The notes beneath the pieces were generated by a model. The model did no database searches and had not been told where the DNA came from. It saw only the letters and a list, made by a program, of their open reading frames with translations. The translations under genes were made by a program, and so were the position numbers. From NCBI RefSeq assembly GCF_002305895.1, contig NZ_CP022203.1, positions 1,528,501 to 1,592,500 on the forward strand: a DNA stretch of 64,000 nt, read 5' to 3'. Below are positions 52,805 through 62,576 of this stretch, piece after piece. How positions within the stretch are numbered: position 1 is the stretch's first letter; each line of letters starts with the position of its first letter. Source of the DNA: Corallococcus macrosporus DSM 14697. Its GTDB lineage: Bacteria; Myxococcota; Myxococcia; Myxococcales; Myxococcaceae.

Positions 52805-54394
52805 ATGCGCGCCCTCACGCGGTCCGTCTGGCTCATTCCCGTGCTGTTGCTGTCGTGTTCCGACGCGGGCCTCTACGCGCTCAACGGGCGCGGCCCTGGC
52901 GGGAAGGACCGCGCCAGCTTCTCCGGCACCGTCTGCGTGCCGCTCGCGGGTGGCGAGGCGTTCCCCACCAAGGTGATCTTCGCCCTCCAGGGCGGCGAGG
53001 GCGTCGAGCGCGAGGTGGTGGGCTTCGCCACCGAGGCGCTGTCCACGCTCTCCAGCCGCTTCTCCGGCCCCTTCGTCCAGTTCAGCCTGGTGGCGTACCA
53101 CACGGTGGCCACCGGCCTGTTGGGCAGCTTCTCCGACGCCTCGGACTTCCAGGCCGCGCTGCCGCGCTACGCCACCTATCAGGAGTCCGGTCCGGTGAGT
53201 GTCCGCGCCGCCCTGCGCCTGGCCAAGACGCTGCTGTCGGGCGACATGCAGACGTCCTGCCGCGGCGAGGTGGCCCGCACGCGCTACGTCATCGTCGTCA
53301 TGGTGCGCAGCCAGGACACGAGCTGCGCCAACCCGGCCTTCAACGTGGGGCTCGACTCCCGGTGCAGCGCGCTGGGCAACACCACGGCGTGCAGCCAGTG
53401 TGAGCTCACCGCCATCACCGGCGAAATCAAGGCGCTGACCTCGCAGTTCAGCGCGGGTGAGGTGGTGGTGCAGCCCATCTACGTGCGCGGCGAGACGCCA
53501 GACCCCGTCACCCGCCAGCACGTGGCCGCCATCGCCGCCGCGGGCGGCACCGAGCCGCTGGAGACGGACGCGGCGGGCCTGTCCGGCACCCTCACCAACA
53601 TCCCGTACGCCGCGCGGACCAACACCCTCAAGCTCAAGCGCTTCTTCGCCTACAACCGCAACGTGGTGGTGCGCGCCGGCCAGGTGCTCGTCGACAGCGA
53701 CGGCGACGGCCTGCCCGACACGGACGAGGAGCTGCTCGGCACCGACCCCACGCGCCAGGACACCGACCAGGACGGGCTGATGGACGGCGTCGAGGTCCGC
53801 ATGGGCCTGGACCCGCTGGCGCCGGACCTCATCAACGGCTGCAACGTGTCCCTGGACGAGGACGGCGACCGCCTCAACACCTGCGAGGAGCGCGTGCTCG
53901 GCACCAACGCCTGCATCGGCGACACGGACGGTGACGCGCTGCCGGACCTGGTGGAGGCGCTGGCCATGACGAACCCGCTCATCTCCGAGGACCTGCTGGA
54001 CTCGGACCGCGACGGCATCACCAACGTGTCGGAGGTGGAGGCGCACGGCGACCCGCTCAGCGCCGACCTCGACTTCCACCGCGAGCGCGGCTACGGCTAT
54101 GAGCTGGTGGAGACCACGCCCACCGTGGATGGCCGCACCTGCTACCAGGTGCGCGTGGAGAACGTCACCGTCGTCCCCACCCGCGAGCGCCCGCACCCCT
54201 TCATCCCGGGCGAGGTCATCCCGGCGGGCACCAACGAGGTGTACCTCTACCTCCAGGCCGGCCGGGACAATGATCCGCGGGGCGCGGGCATCGGCTCGCT
54301 CCTCATCCAGGACATCCACTACAGCGAAGAGGGGGGCCGCCTGCCCGCGGGCATCATCCCCCTGGAGCCCGACACCTTCATCACCGGGACTTGA
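52805..54394 (+). CDS. vWA-like/TSP3-repeat surface lipoprotein 1 (no MIDAS)
   Basis: The 529-residue protein has a lipobox (LIPVLLLSCSD). A vWA-like domain follows (about residues 53-265: TKVIFALQGGEG, RYVIVVMVRSQDT, VVVQPIYVRGETP) that lacks the metal-binding DxSxS of its paralogues. Calcium-type TSP3/EF-like repeats (about 295-420) include DSDGDGLPDTDEELLGTDP and DTDQDGLMDGVEVRMGLDP. The C-terminal domain contains GYGYELVETTPTVDGRTCYQ and VRVENVTVV, shared with two downstream proteins. It is likely surface-exposed and calcium-stabilised. A 170-bp gap follows before the next gene, and the previous gene is 182 bp upstream. Confidence 0.8.
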   Translation: MRALTRSVWLIPVLLLSCSDAGLYALNGRGPGGKDRASFSGTVCVPLAGGEAFPTKVIFALQGGEGVEREVVGFATEALSTLSSRFSGPFVQFSLVAYHTVATGLLGSFSDASDFQAALPRYATYQESGPVSVRAALRLAKTLLSGDMQTSCRGEVARTRYVIVVMVRSQDTSCANPAFNVGLDSRCSALGNTTACSQCELTAITGEIKALTSQFSAGEVVVQPIYVRGETPDPVTRQHVAAIAAAGGTEPLETDAAGLSGTLTNIPYAARTNTLKLKRFFAYNRNVVVRAGQVLVDSDGDGLPDTDEELLGTDPTRQDTDQDGLMDGVEVRMGLDPLAPDLINGCNVSLDEDGDRLNTCEERVLGTNACIGDTDGDALPDLVEALAMTNPLISEDLLDSDRDGITNVSEVEAHGDPLSADLDFHRERGYGYELVETTPTVDGRTCYQVRVENVTVVPTRERPHPFIPGEVIPAGTNEVYLYLQAGRDNDPRGAGIGSLLIQDIHYSEEGGRLPAGIIPLEPDTFITGT

Positions 54395-54564
54395 GGCCCG
54401 CCTCGGGTGTGGGGTCCACCCCTCGGCCCCACTGAGGAGTCCCCCCCACACTCTTTGTTCGACGTGTCCCCACTCGTGCCCAACCCACTGACATTCCAGG
54501 GTTTATCCCAAGTGTCTGGTACGGATCGTTCCTTGCTAGGCGTCCGGCGTTGAAAGGAGTCACC

Positions 54565-55893
54565 ATGACACGCGCTCGTTTCGCTTCGGCCCTCACGCTG
54601 GGGGCCTTCCTCGTTCTCTCCCCCGCGGGGGCGCTGGCCCAGTCCAACAACAACCCCGACAACCCGGAGTGCCTGGGGGACCGGTGCGGCATGCCGCTCG
54701 AGCAGGGCGGCGGCTGTGGCTGCGGCGCGGGCGGCAGCGTGTGGGTGAACTACACGGACGACGGCGACACGCTGTCGTACACGGACGACGCGGACGGCGA
54801 CGGCCGCGCGGATGACCGGGACAACTGCCCCTTCGTCTCCAACCGCGACCAGGCGGACGATGACGGCGACGACGTGGGCAACGCCTGCGACAACTGCGCG
54901 TCGCTCTCCAACTTCCAGCAGCGCGACGCGGACGGCGACGGCATCGGCGACGACTGCGACCCGGACCAGGACAACGACGGCCACAACAACGATGTAGACA
55001 ACTGCCCGCTGGTGCCCAACACGAACCAGGTCGACCTGGACGAGGACGGCCTGGGCGACGTCTGCGACCTGGACGACGACGGTGACGGCATTTCGGACGG
55101 CGAGGACAACTGCCCCCTCGTCTACAACCCGGACCAGGTTCTGCCGGAGGACGTCACCGTGTGCCGCGTGGACGCGGACAACGACAACATCTCCGACAGC
55201 AGCGACAACTGCCCCGGCGTGCCCAACCCCGACCAGCGCGACACGGACGCTGACGGCGTGGGCGACGCGTGCGACCCCGACATGGACGGCGACAGCGTGC
55301 TCAACACGCAGGACAACTGCCCCGCCGTGGACAACCGCGACCAGCGCGACGATGACCGCGACGGCATTGGCGACGCGTGCGACACGCGCTACTGCCTGGT
55401 GACGAACTCCGAGCGCCCCGACGACTGCCTGGACCCGAAGGCGCCCTTCACCGTCAGCGCCGGTGGCCTGTTCCGCACCGAGAAGGCCGGCATCACCATC
55501 CGCCCGCCGCTGTTCGCCAACCGCAACGGCGCGGCCATGGAGTACGAGTGGGCGGTGGTGAAGCGCCCCTCCGGCTCCACGGCGGTGGTGGAGCGCCCGC
55601 AGGGCGCGGTGACGCTGAGCCGCGACTGGCAGTACATGTACGTCGACGGCAGCGTGCCCACCTTCGTCCCGGACAAGAAGGGCGAGTACCAGCTCCAGCT
55701 CACGGCGCGCCTGGCCTTCTCCGACCGCGTCTTCCCCGACCAGCGCGTGTCCACCTCCACCCTCACGGTGTTCGTGGGGGATGAGTCGGAGGGGGGCACC
55801 AACTGCAGCTCCGTGCCCGCGGGCTTCAGCGCCACCGCCCTGGGCGCCGCGCTGCTCAGCGTGCTGATGCGCCGCCGCCGCTCCCAGCAGTAA
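54565..55893 (+). CDS. TSP3-repeat protein with MYXO-CTERM-like anchor
   Basis: An AAAGGAG site precedes ATG 54565. The 442-residue protein has a signal peptide ([20 protein letters not shown]). About seven TSP3 repeats with Cys pairs ([38 protein letters not shown]) bind many calcium ions in homologues. A PKD/Ig-like domain follows ([36 protein letters not shown]). The C-terminus, [20 protein letters not shown] then MRRRRSQQ, has the Cys, hydrophobic helix and Arg cluster of MYXO-CTERM sorting tails. It is probably processed and anchored on the cell surface, alongside the vWA lipoproteins. Confidence 0.85.
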   Translation: MTRARFASALTLGAFLVLSPAGALAQSNNNPDNPECLGDRCGMPLEQGGGCGCGAGGSVWVNYTDDGDTLSYTDDADGDGRADDRDNCPFVSNRDQADDDGDDVGNACDNCASLSNFQQRDADGDGIGDDCDPDQDNDGHNNDVDNCPLVPNTNQVDLDEDGLGDVCDLDDDGDGISDGEDNCPLVYNPDQVLPEDVTVCRVDADNDNISDSSDNCPGVPNPDQRDTDADGVGDACDPDMDGDSVLNTQDNCPAVDNRDQRDDDRDGIGDACDTRYCLVTNSERPDDCLDPKAPFTVSAGGLFRTEKAGITIRPPLFANRNGAAMEYEWAVVKRPSGSTAVVERPQGAVTLSRDWQYMYVDGSVPTFVPDKKGEYQLQLTARLAFSDRVFPDQRVSTSTLTVFVGDESEGGTNCSSVPAGFSATALGAALLSVLMRRRRSQQ

Positions 55894-55927
55894 CCTCGCC
55901 GTCCCCCCGCCAGGAGGTCCCTTCCGC

Positions 55928-57907
55928 ATGCGCCGCCTCGTTCGTACCTCGCTGCTCGCGGCGGGCCTCCTGGGCTCGGGCCTGTGGTCCTGTTCGGACG
56001 CCATGCTCGAGTCGCGCGTGGACGCGCTCTCCAACCTGGATGACCGGCTGACGCTCCAGGGCCGGGTGTGCACGCGCCCGCCCAACCCCTCCGGCTTCCC
56101 GGTCAAGGTGGTGGTGGTCATCGACGAGTCGGGCAGCATGTGTGTGTCCGACCCGCCGGGCGCGCAGCTCGACAGCGGCTTCTGCCAGCGCCGGGAGATT
56201 CTGGACATCATCCCGGAGGGCGTCACCGAGCCCGCGCGCGTGCGCGCCCTCAAGCGGCTGGTGCAGCAGTTCCGGGAGGTGAACGCGCAGGGCGGCAACG
56301 TGCAGGTGTCCGTCGCCCCCTTCGAGACGAACGTGCGCAACGTCTGGCCGCCCGCCACCACGGGCGACCGCTTCGCCCGGCCGGACAACAACATCGACAG
56401 CTACATCGAGGGCCTGCAGAGCCAGCTCGGCAAGGGCACCGACTACCAGGGCGCGCTGTCCTACGCGTACAGCCTCATCGCCAGCGACATCAACGCGGTG
56501 GCGCAGTCCAACCCGGAGCTGCTGCCGCGCACCCGCTACGTCGTCGTGTTCCTCACCGACGGCACGCCCTATCCGCGCTGCTCGGCCACCGACAACCTCA
56601 GCGTCTACGCGGACCCGGACAACCCGGACCTGACGTGGGCGGACTCGCTGACGGACTTCTGCAACCTCACCAACACCACGGACCAGATTGACGGCTTCGA
56701 GGTGGGGACGGACCGCAACCAGAACTACCAGTTGTTCAGCTACGTGCGGCGGCTGATGGAGCTGAAGGACCAGTACAACGTGGGCGACTTGCGCATGCAC
56801 ACGGTGCTGCTCTTCAACCAGGAGGCGGTGCGGGCGTGCGGCCCCATCTGCCAGGACATCTACGGCGTGTACCCGGGCGTGGAGCAGGCGCGCTACCCGG
56901 AGGCGGCGAAGAAGATCGCCGCGTGGCTGCTGCGGCGCTTCGCGGACATGGGCAACGGCGTGTACCAGGAGTTCAACGACACGGGCGAAATCTCCAACCT
57001 GGGCCTGGGCGCGCTGGACTACTCGTCGTTCGCCTCGCGCAACGTGATGAAGACGCTGATGGTGGAGTCGCTCAGCTCCGCGCCGGGGGACACCGGCCGT
57101 GTGCTGGACAGCGACGGGGATGGCGTCCCGGACGCCATCGACAACAGCTTCACGCTGAAGACCAACACCTTCGTGGCGGACAGCGACGGGGACTGCCTGG
57201 ATGACGGCTTCGAGCACCGCCGCGAGGACCAGGGCTTCAAGGCCGCCAATGACCTGGACGCGCGCGGGTGCGACCCGGCCTCGCCGCTGACGCCCAACTG
57301 CGTCTGCCGCGACACGGACGGTGACGGCCTGTCCCAGTTCGCCGAGGACTACCTGCGCACGCGCACCGGCATCGTGGACAGCGACGGCGACGGCGTGCCG
57401 GACGGCCTGGAGTCACGCTGGGGGCTCGACCCGCTGGAGAACAGCGTGGCGGGCCTGGACACGGACGGCGACGGCATCCCGGACTACCAGGAGCTGCGCG
57501 CGGGCAGCGACCCCACGCGCCGCGACAAGGCCTTCCACGAGCGCTTCGGCTACCAGTACGAGACGCGCATCGCCGAGGTCCGCCCGGACGGCAGCCTCTG
57601 CTACGACTTCACCATCTCCAACCTGCAGCTCGTCACGCCGCCGGACCGCGCGGGCGTGAAGCAGGGCTACAACCTCTTCAAGGTGTGGTTCGCGGAGGCG
57701 CCGGAGAGTGGCGTGAGCACCGACTACGGCGTGTGGCGCACCGCCTGCGCCTGGGCGCAGTACGCGCCGCCCAGCGTGCGCGTCCCGCTGGGGCCGGAGC
57801 TGACCTTCGAGGACGGTGACTTCCGCCGGCCCGACACCTTGAGCAACCCGTGGAACAACCAGAACGACTGCGTCGGAATCCCGCCTTCGGGGAGCGCCAA
57901 TCCGTGA
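55928..57907 (+). CDS. vWA/TSP3-repeat surface lipoprotein 2
   Basis: ATG 55928 follows AGGAGGT. The 659-residue protein has a lipobox (LLGSGLWSCSD) and a vWA domain with an intact metal site (VVVVIDESGSM, DESGS 66-70; RYVVVFLTDGTPYPR). TSP3/EF-like repeats follow (DSDGDGVPDAIDNSFTLKTN, DTDGDGLSQFAEDYLRTRTG, DSDGDGVPDGLESRWGLDP). The C-terminal shared domain begins FGYQYETRIAEVRPDGSLCY. vWA domains with MIDAS bind protein ligands, and gliding adhesins such as CglB use one. Its stop overlaps the start of the next paralogue (GTGA). Confidence 0.88.
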   Translation: MRRLVRTSLLAAGLLGSGLWSCSDAMLESRVDALSNLDDRLTLQGRVCTRPPNPSGFPVKVVVVIDESGSMCVSDPPGAQLDSGFCQRREILDIIPEGVTEPARVRALKRLVQQFREVNAQGGNVQVSVAPFETNVRNVWPPATTGDRFARPDNNIDSYIEGLQSQLGKGTDYQGALSYAYSLIASDINAVAQSNPELLPRTRYVVVFLTDGTPYPRCSATDNLSVYADPDNPDLTWADSLTDFCNLTNTTDQIDGFEVGTDRNQNYQLFSYVRRLMELKDQYNVGDLRMHTVLLFNQEAVRACGPICQDIYGVYPGVEQARYPEAAKKIAAWLLRRFADMGNGVYQEFNDTGEISNLGLGALDYSSFASRNVMKTLMVESLSSAPGDTGRVLDSDGDGVPDAIDNSFTLKTNTFVADSDGDCLDDGFEHRREDQGFKAANDLDARGCDPASPLTPNCVCRDTDGDGLSQFAEDYLRTRTGIVDSDGDGVPDGLESRWGLDPLENSVAGLDTDGDGIPDYQELRAGSDPTRRDKAFHERFGYQYETRIAEVRPDGSLCYDFTISNLQLVTPPDRAGVKQGYNLFKVWFAEAPESGVSTDYGVWRTACAWAQYAPPSVRVPLGPELTFEDGDFRRPDTLSNPWNNQNDCVGIPPSGSANP

Positions 57908-59652
57908 GCCGCGCCGTGAGAGTGCTGGCGGGCGCGCTGGTGTCCGTGGTGCTGGTGATGGCGTGTACGGATTCCTATCTGTACGACCCTCGCCGGGACA
58001 CGGACGTGCCGGTGGACCGGGCGGTGGCCCTGGACGGCCGCTTCTGCACCGTGGGCAGCAACGAGGTGGTGCGGCCCATCAAGCTGGTGGTCGCCATGGA
58101 CGCCTCGCAGTCCATGCGGGTGAGCGACCCGGACGGCGCGCGCGCCACCGCGCTGGTGGAGCTCATCCAGAACCTGCCCAGGGACCCCGAGGTGTCCCTG
58201 GCGGTGATGCTCTTCGCGGGCAGCACCACCGCCTTCCTCACGCAGCAGCCGGGCAACCCGCCCCAGGACGGCTTCGTGCAGGTGTCCTCCATGGATGACG
58301 CCGCGCTGCGGCGCCTGACGGAGCAACTGCTCACCTTCCGCAACCCCGACACCTCGCCGAACCGCGACTCGACGGACTTCGTCAAGCCGCTGTCGGACAT
58401 CTACTCGCTCATCAACACGGACATCGCGCGCAGCCGCCTGGACCCGGGCGGCCCGCAGGCGCTGGCGCAGGCGCGCTACTCCGTCATCTTCCTGTCGGAC
58501 GGCAAGCCCACCAACGACCAGGACGACGAGCTGCTCCGCGGCGACGCGGTGGTGCGCATCCGCCAGTTGCGCGATTTGGTGGAGGAGGTGCGCGTCAACA
58601 CCGTGCACGTCTTCAACCCCACGCAGCCGGTGTCCTCGGTGTGTGACCTGACGGGGGACGGGGGCTGCCCCATGCTCATCATCAACCAGAACGCGGACCG
58701 GCTGGAGCAGATGGCCACGCTGGGCGGCGGCAACTTCCGCGACTTCCGCAACAACGAGCCCATCAACTTCCTGGACTTCACCTTCGGCCAGGTGCGCCGC
58801 GCGTTCATCATGAAGGAGCTGGTGGCCTTCAACTTCTCCGCGCCGCCGGGCAGCCCCGTGGACGAGGCGGACTCGGACGGGGACGGCCTGACGGACGCGC
58901 GCGAGCTGGAGCTGGGCACGGACCCGCATAAGGTGGACACGGACGGGGACGGCTTCAGCGACGGCGTGGAGGTGTACTTCCGCGACCGGGGCGTGGACTT
59001 CAACCCCACGCAGGAGGCCCTGCCGGACGGCGGCGGGCTGGACCGCGGCTGCCCGCCGGCGCTGCGCGGCGTGGACTCGGATTGTGACGGCCTCCTGGAC
59101 TGCGACGAGCAGTTCGTGGGCACCAACGCGACGCTGGCGGACAGCGACCGGGACGGCGTGCCGGACGGCGTGGAGTGGCTGGGCGGCACGCAGGGCGCCA
59201 GCAATGACTTGGACGAGGACCCGGACAACGACGGGCTGACGAACCGCATGGAGCTGAGGATGCACACCCGGCCGCTGGAGGTGGACACCGCGGACCTGTC
59301 GGTGAATGGCTACCGCTACGCCTTCGAGGCGGACGGCCCGCCGGACGACCTGGGCCGCCAGTGCTACCGCTTCCGCGTGGAGAACGTCCTGCTGGCCCCC
59401 ACGAGCGCGTCCACGGATGACGCGGGCGTGGTGCAGCGCGGGGCGGGCTTCAATGACATCGCCATGTCCGTGGCCATGGTGCCCGGAGACGACCCCACCG
59501 CCCGGACCCTCATCCGCACCTTCCGCGTGAATGACGTGCGCTACCCCGTGGGCGGCATCAAGTCGCCCGCCGACGGCGTCATCCGCGTGGAGCCCGAGCA
59601 GTTCGTCGACGGCTGCCCCGGCCGCCCCGACGACGTGCCCCCGACGCCTTGA
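57904..59652 (+). CDS. vWA/TSP3-repeat surface lipoprotein 3
   Basis: The GTG start at 57904 overlaps the preceding stop. The 582-residue protein has a lipobox (VSVVLVMACTD), a vWA domain with intact MIDAS (LVVAMDASQSM, DASQS 66-70, the same position as in paralogue 2; RYSVIFLSDGKPTNDQ) and TSP3 repeats (DSDGDGLTDARELELGTDP, DTDGDGFSDGVEVYFRDRG). The shared C-terminal domain (NGYRYAFEADGPPDDLGRQC then YRFRVENVLLAPT) follows. The three proteins are clear paralogues made from one locus and may form a hetero-complex at the cell surface. Confidence 0.88.
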   Translation: MSRAVRVLAGALVSVVLVMACTDSYLYDPRRDTDVPVDRAVALDGRFCTVGSNEVVRPIKLVVAMDASQSMRVSDPDGARATALVELIQNLPRDPEVSLAVMLFAGSTTAFLTQQPGNPPQDGFVQVSSMDDAALRRLTEQLLTFRNPDTSPNRDSTDFVKPLSDIYSLINTDIARSRLDPGGPQALAQARYSVIFLSDGKPTNDQDDELLRGDAVVRIRQLRDLVEEVRVNTVHVFNPTQPVSSVCDLTGDGGCPMLIINQNADRLEQMATLGGGNFRDFRNNEPINFLDFTFGQVRRAFIMKELVAFNFSAPPGSPVDEADSDGDGLTDARELELGTDPHKVDTDGDGFSDGVEVYFRDRGVDFNPTQEALPDGGGLDRGCPPALRGVDSDCDGLLDCDEQFVGTNATLADSDRDGVPDGVEWLGGTQGASNDLDEDPDNDGLTNRMELRMHTRPLEVDTADLSVNGYRYAFEADGPPDDLGRQCYRFRVENVLLAPTSASTDDAGVVQRGAGFNDIAMSVAMVPGDDPTARTLIRTFRVNDVRYPVGGIKSPADGVIRVEPEQFVDGCPGRPDDVPPTP

Positions 59653-59663
59653 GAAACGACGCC

Positions 59664-62060
59664 ATGCCCACCTCTGTCCGTCTGCTGCCGCTCACGCTGC
59701 TCGTCCTCGCCGCCTGTTCGTCCGGAGGAGGCGAGACACCGGACGCGGGGACTCCCGCGGTGGAGGACCTGTGCAACTCCCGCGAGGACGCGCTGACGCG
59801 GCCCGAGTGCGAGCTCAAGCCGGGCGAGCCGCTGGAGCGCTTCCTGGCGCTGGACAGCGAGCCGCGCGCCGGGGACCAGGACTGGTACCGCATCGTCCTG
59901 CCGGCCGGCACCAACGCCCGCACGCTGCTGAACGTCAACGGCGCGTACCTGGCGGCCAGCACCGCGGTGAACCTGTCCGTCACCATCCTGGGGCCGCTGC
60001 CGAATGGGGAGGAGGGCGCGCTGGCGAAGAAGGAGGACAAGCACGCCCAGGGCGCGCCCCGGCCGGTGGACATCGTGCTGCCGCTGCGCGACGGGCTGGA
60101 GAACCAGACGCTGCTGGTGCTGGTGCAGGACGCGCCGGACGTGCCGTCGCGGCCCAACTACGACGCGCGCAACAAGTACCGGTTGTCGGTGCGCATCGAC
60201 CAGAACCCGGACGAGCAGGAGCCCAACGACACGCATGAGACGGCCACGCCGCTGGTGCTGACGCAGTCCGGGGAGCTGCTGATGGGCGCCTCCACCGGCT
60301 ACCTGGCCACGGACAACGACGTGGACCACTACGCCTTCGACCTGGAGGCGGGGAAGATTGTCTACGTGCGCGTCGTCGCGCCCAACCTGGACTTCGTGCC
60401 CAACTGGCGCCTGTCCTATGAGCTGTGGCGCCCGGGCTTCACGGAGAAGGAGGACGAAGGCGTCGTGCTGCCCCAGGTGCGCGGCGGCGAGCTGGCCACC
60501 GCGCGCAAAATCAAGGTGGGGCACGCGGGCCGCTGGACGCTGGTGGTGAAGGGCTACCGCGGCACCAATGACCGGGACACCGCGCAGGGCGACCTCACGC
60601 AGCCCTACGAGGTGGAGGTGCGCGTGCTCGAGGAGGAGGACCCGCAGGACCAAACGACGCCAGACGTCCCAGACGACCACGACGACAATGACAAGGTGCA
60701 GTGGGCCACCACGCGGAACCTGAGCGCCGCCACGCCCGGTGGCACGGGCTCCGCCGTCTCCTTCACCGGCCGCCTGGGCTACATCTCCGACCGGGATTGG
60801 TACGCGGTGCAGCTGCCGGCCTTTGGCACGTCCTCGCTCTTGCGCTACCGGCTGGTGCCGCTGGACTCCGGGGGCCGCTTCCCTACGCTGCCGGTGACGG
60901 CGTCGCGCGTGTTGCATGTGTTCACCCTGAGCGCCGTCGGTGACAACCTGAACGAGTGGCGGGAGAACTGCGCCACCAGGCCGGAGGTCTGTCCGCGCGA
61001 CTTCTCCGAGAACCCAGACGCCCGGGCCCTGGTGGACGGCTTCTGCCGCCGCACGGACCTGCCCGCGCCCATGTGCGTGCACTCCTCGCGTGAGGAGGCG
61101 GTGGACAACGCGCGCTTCACCGGGCTGAGCAACTTCCGGGGCGTGATTCCCGTCCCGGCGCACGCCGGCGTGGTGACGTACTACTTCCTGGTGCAGGACA
61201 ACGGCTCGTGGGTGGATGACCGGGACTATCACCTGGAGGTGAGCTGGGACGCGGAGGACGCGGACGAACTGGCCCGCTACGTCGACGGCGCCGAGGCCCC
61301 CGTCCAACGGCCCATGGCGTCCACCACCGCCTTCCCCGCGCCGCCGGACACGGCGGAGTTCTCCGTCTCCGGCCAGCTCTCGCATGGCCACGGCCGGCTG
61401 CGCAGCGGCACCGACCGCCTCAACGGGCTCGGCGTGCGCGGGCCGCTGGACTACGACGCGGTGCCCTCGGACGTGGACTCGTACGTGTTCGACCTGCCCA
61501 CGGTGCCGCCGCCGGAGGACCGGACCTGGCTGCTCCAGTGGGAGGTGCAGAAGCTGGCGGATGGCGGCACGCCGCATGGCTTGGCGCTGGACCTCACCTT
61601 CTGTGACGCGGACGCGCCGGACGCCGGCACCGGGAGCTGCGTGCCGGTGCGCGCGGGCAACCGGGGGCCGCTGACGCTGGGCTACCGCTCGGACGCGCTG
61701 CGGGCCTGGCACACGCCGGCCAACGCGGGCACCAGCAGCCTGCAGCCGCTCTACCAGTTGGAGGACCGGCCTGGCTCCACCGTCGTCACCCTGGCGCCCT
61801 ATGCCTGCGGCTGCCTGGAGCGGCGCTTCATCCGCGGCGGCACCCTGCGCGTGGACGTGACGGCGTCGGAGCGGCTGGACTACGAGCGCGTGGACTACAC
61901 GCTGCGCACCGGCCACGGGGACTATCCCCAGAGCTACCCGGTGGACGGCGGGACGACGGTGGCGTGCCCGGCCGTCACCGACGGTGGGACGACGCCGGAC
62001 GGGGACGGCGGCGTCATCCAGAACTACGCCGGGGGCTGCAACTTCACCTACCAGCCGTGA
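59664..62060 (+). CDS. PPC-domain lipoprotein of the vWA/TSP3 cluster
   Basis: ATG 59664 gives 798 residues and a lipobox (LLVLAACSSGG). Several bacterial pre-peptidase C-terminal (PPC)-like beta domains follow. One is marked by QEPNDTHETATPL and DNDVDHYAFDLEAGKIVYVR, others by SDRDWYAVQLPAFGTSSLLR and DVDSYVFDLPTVPPPEDRTW. Asp-rich linkers (VPDDHDDNDK) and several Cys pairs occur. PPC domains are non-catalytic surface modules. It starts 11 bp after vWA lipoprotein 3 and ends at a strong terminator, so it belongs to the same unit. Confidence 0.82.
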   Translation: MPTSVRLLPLTLLVLAACSSGGGETPDAGTPAVEDLCNSREDALTRPECELKPGEPLERFLALDSEPRAGDQDWYRIVLPAGTNARTLLNVNGAYLAASTAVNLSVTILGPLPNGEEGALAKKEDKHAQGAPRPVDIVLPLRDGLENQTLLVLVQDAPDVPSRPNYDARNKYRLSVRIDQNPDEQEPNDTHETATPLVLTQSGELLMGASTGYLATDNDVDHYAFDLEAGKIVYVRVVAPNLDFVPNWRLSYELWRPGFTEKEDEGVVLPQVRGGELATARKIKVGHAGRWTLVVKGYRGTNDRDTAQGDLTQPYEVEVRVLEEEDPQDQTTPDVPDDHDDNDKVQWATTRNLSAATPGGTGSAVSFTGRLGYISDRDWYAVQLPAFGTSSLLRYRLVPLDSGGRFPTLPVTASRVLHVFTLSAVGDNLNEWRENCATRPEVCPRDFSENPDARALVDGFCRRTDLPAPMCVHSSREEAVDNARFTGLSNFRGVIPVPAHAGVVTYYFLVQDNGSWVDDRDYHLEVSWDAEDADELARYVDGAEAPVQRPMASTTAFPAPPDTAEFSVSGQLSHGHGRLRSGTDRLNGLGVRGPLDYDAVPSDVDSYVFDLPTVPPPEDRTWLLQWEVQKLADGGTPHGLALDLTFCDADAPDAGTGSCVPVRAGNRGPLTLGYRSDALRAWHTPANAGTSSLQPLYQLEDRPGSTVVTLAPYACGCLERRFIRGGTLRVDVTASERLDYERVDYTLRTGHGDYPQSYPVDGGTTVACPAVTDGGTTPDGDGGVIQNYAGGCNFTYQP

Positions 62061-62076
62061 GGCGGGGAGCGGCGCG

Positions 62077-62099
62077 GCGGGAGCCGGAGCGGCTCCCGC
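62077..62099. terminator. Strong bidirectional terminator hairpin
   Basis: A perfect 9-bp stem (GCGGGAGCC with GGCTCCCGC) around a 5-nt loop lies 16 bp after the PPC-gene stop codon and faces the convergent lipoprotein gene. Confidence 0.7.
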
Positions 62100-62113
62100 G
62101 CGCCACGCGTGCT

Positions 62114-62551
62114 TCAGGGCGCCACGCCCAGCCCGTTGAGGGTGATGACCTGCTGGGGGGTGTTGGCGGCGTTGGACTCGATGGTCACCGTGCCGTCGTA
62201 TTCCGTGTCGTCGGTGGGCCGGAAGGCCACCGTGAGGAAGGCGCGCTCATACGTCTCCAGGCGCAGCGGCGTGCCCGGGGTGAAGCCTTCCGGGAGCTGG
62301 AGGGTGAAGACGCCTGGGGCGGACAGGGTGATGGCGGTGATGTCGAGCGGATCCAGGCCACGGTTCTGGATGGCCAGCGAGTTGAAGGTCGTCTGCCCGA
62401 CGTAGGTGCCGTGTTCGAACTCGCGGTTGAACGTCAGCGCCGCGCGGTCGATGAAGAGGGTCGGCGCCTGGGGAAGCTCCACCTCGTTCCCACAGCCAGC
62501 CAGGGCGAAGAAGATGAAGGGGAGCCAACGGGTACGCAGTCGCATGGACAT
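62114..62551 (-). CDS. Small lipoprotein with choice-of-anchor-D/ASH-like Ig domain
   Basis: The 145-residue protein has a lipobox (PFIFFALAGCGNE). A single Ig-like fold of the ASH/choice-of-anchor D type follows: LFIDRAALTFNREFEHGTYV, FNSLAIQNRGLDPLDITAIT, FTLQLPEGFTPGTPLRLETY and VAFRPTDDTEYDGTVTIESN. ATG 62551 and 62545 are both usable. It is divergent from the next gene, with only 25 bp between start codons, so the two promoters must overlap the genes themselves. Confidence 0.75.
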   Translation of the reverse strand: MSMRLRTRWLPFIFFALAGCGNEVELPQAPTLFIDRAALTFNREFEHGTYVGQTTFNSLAIQNRGLDPLDITAITLSAPGVFTLQLPEGFTPGTPLRLETYERAFLTVAFRPTDDTEYDGTVTIESNAANTPQQVITLNGLGVAP

Positions 62552-62576
62552 ACACGCCTCGCATGAGGGTCTGAAG

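Noticed and set aside
54395-54564. Possible terminator or attenuator between vWA lipoprotein 1 and the TSP3 protein
   Set aside because: GTGGGG/CCCCAC and a competing GGGTGTGGGG pairing exist, but both are short or imperfect and cannot be told from chance in this GC-rich gap.
54790-55390. Regularly spaced short repeats resembling a CRISPR array
   Set aside because: The periodicity comes from coding TSP3 repeats, which are imperfect, in frame and without constant spacers.
54319-56394. 691-codon minus-strand frame over the TSP3 protein
   Set aside because: Its Val/Ala/His repeats are simply the antisense of Asp-rich TSP3 codons (GAC read as GTC); there is no start context or domain.
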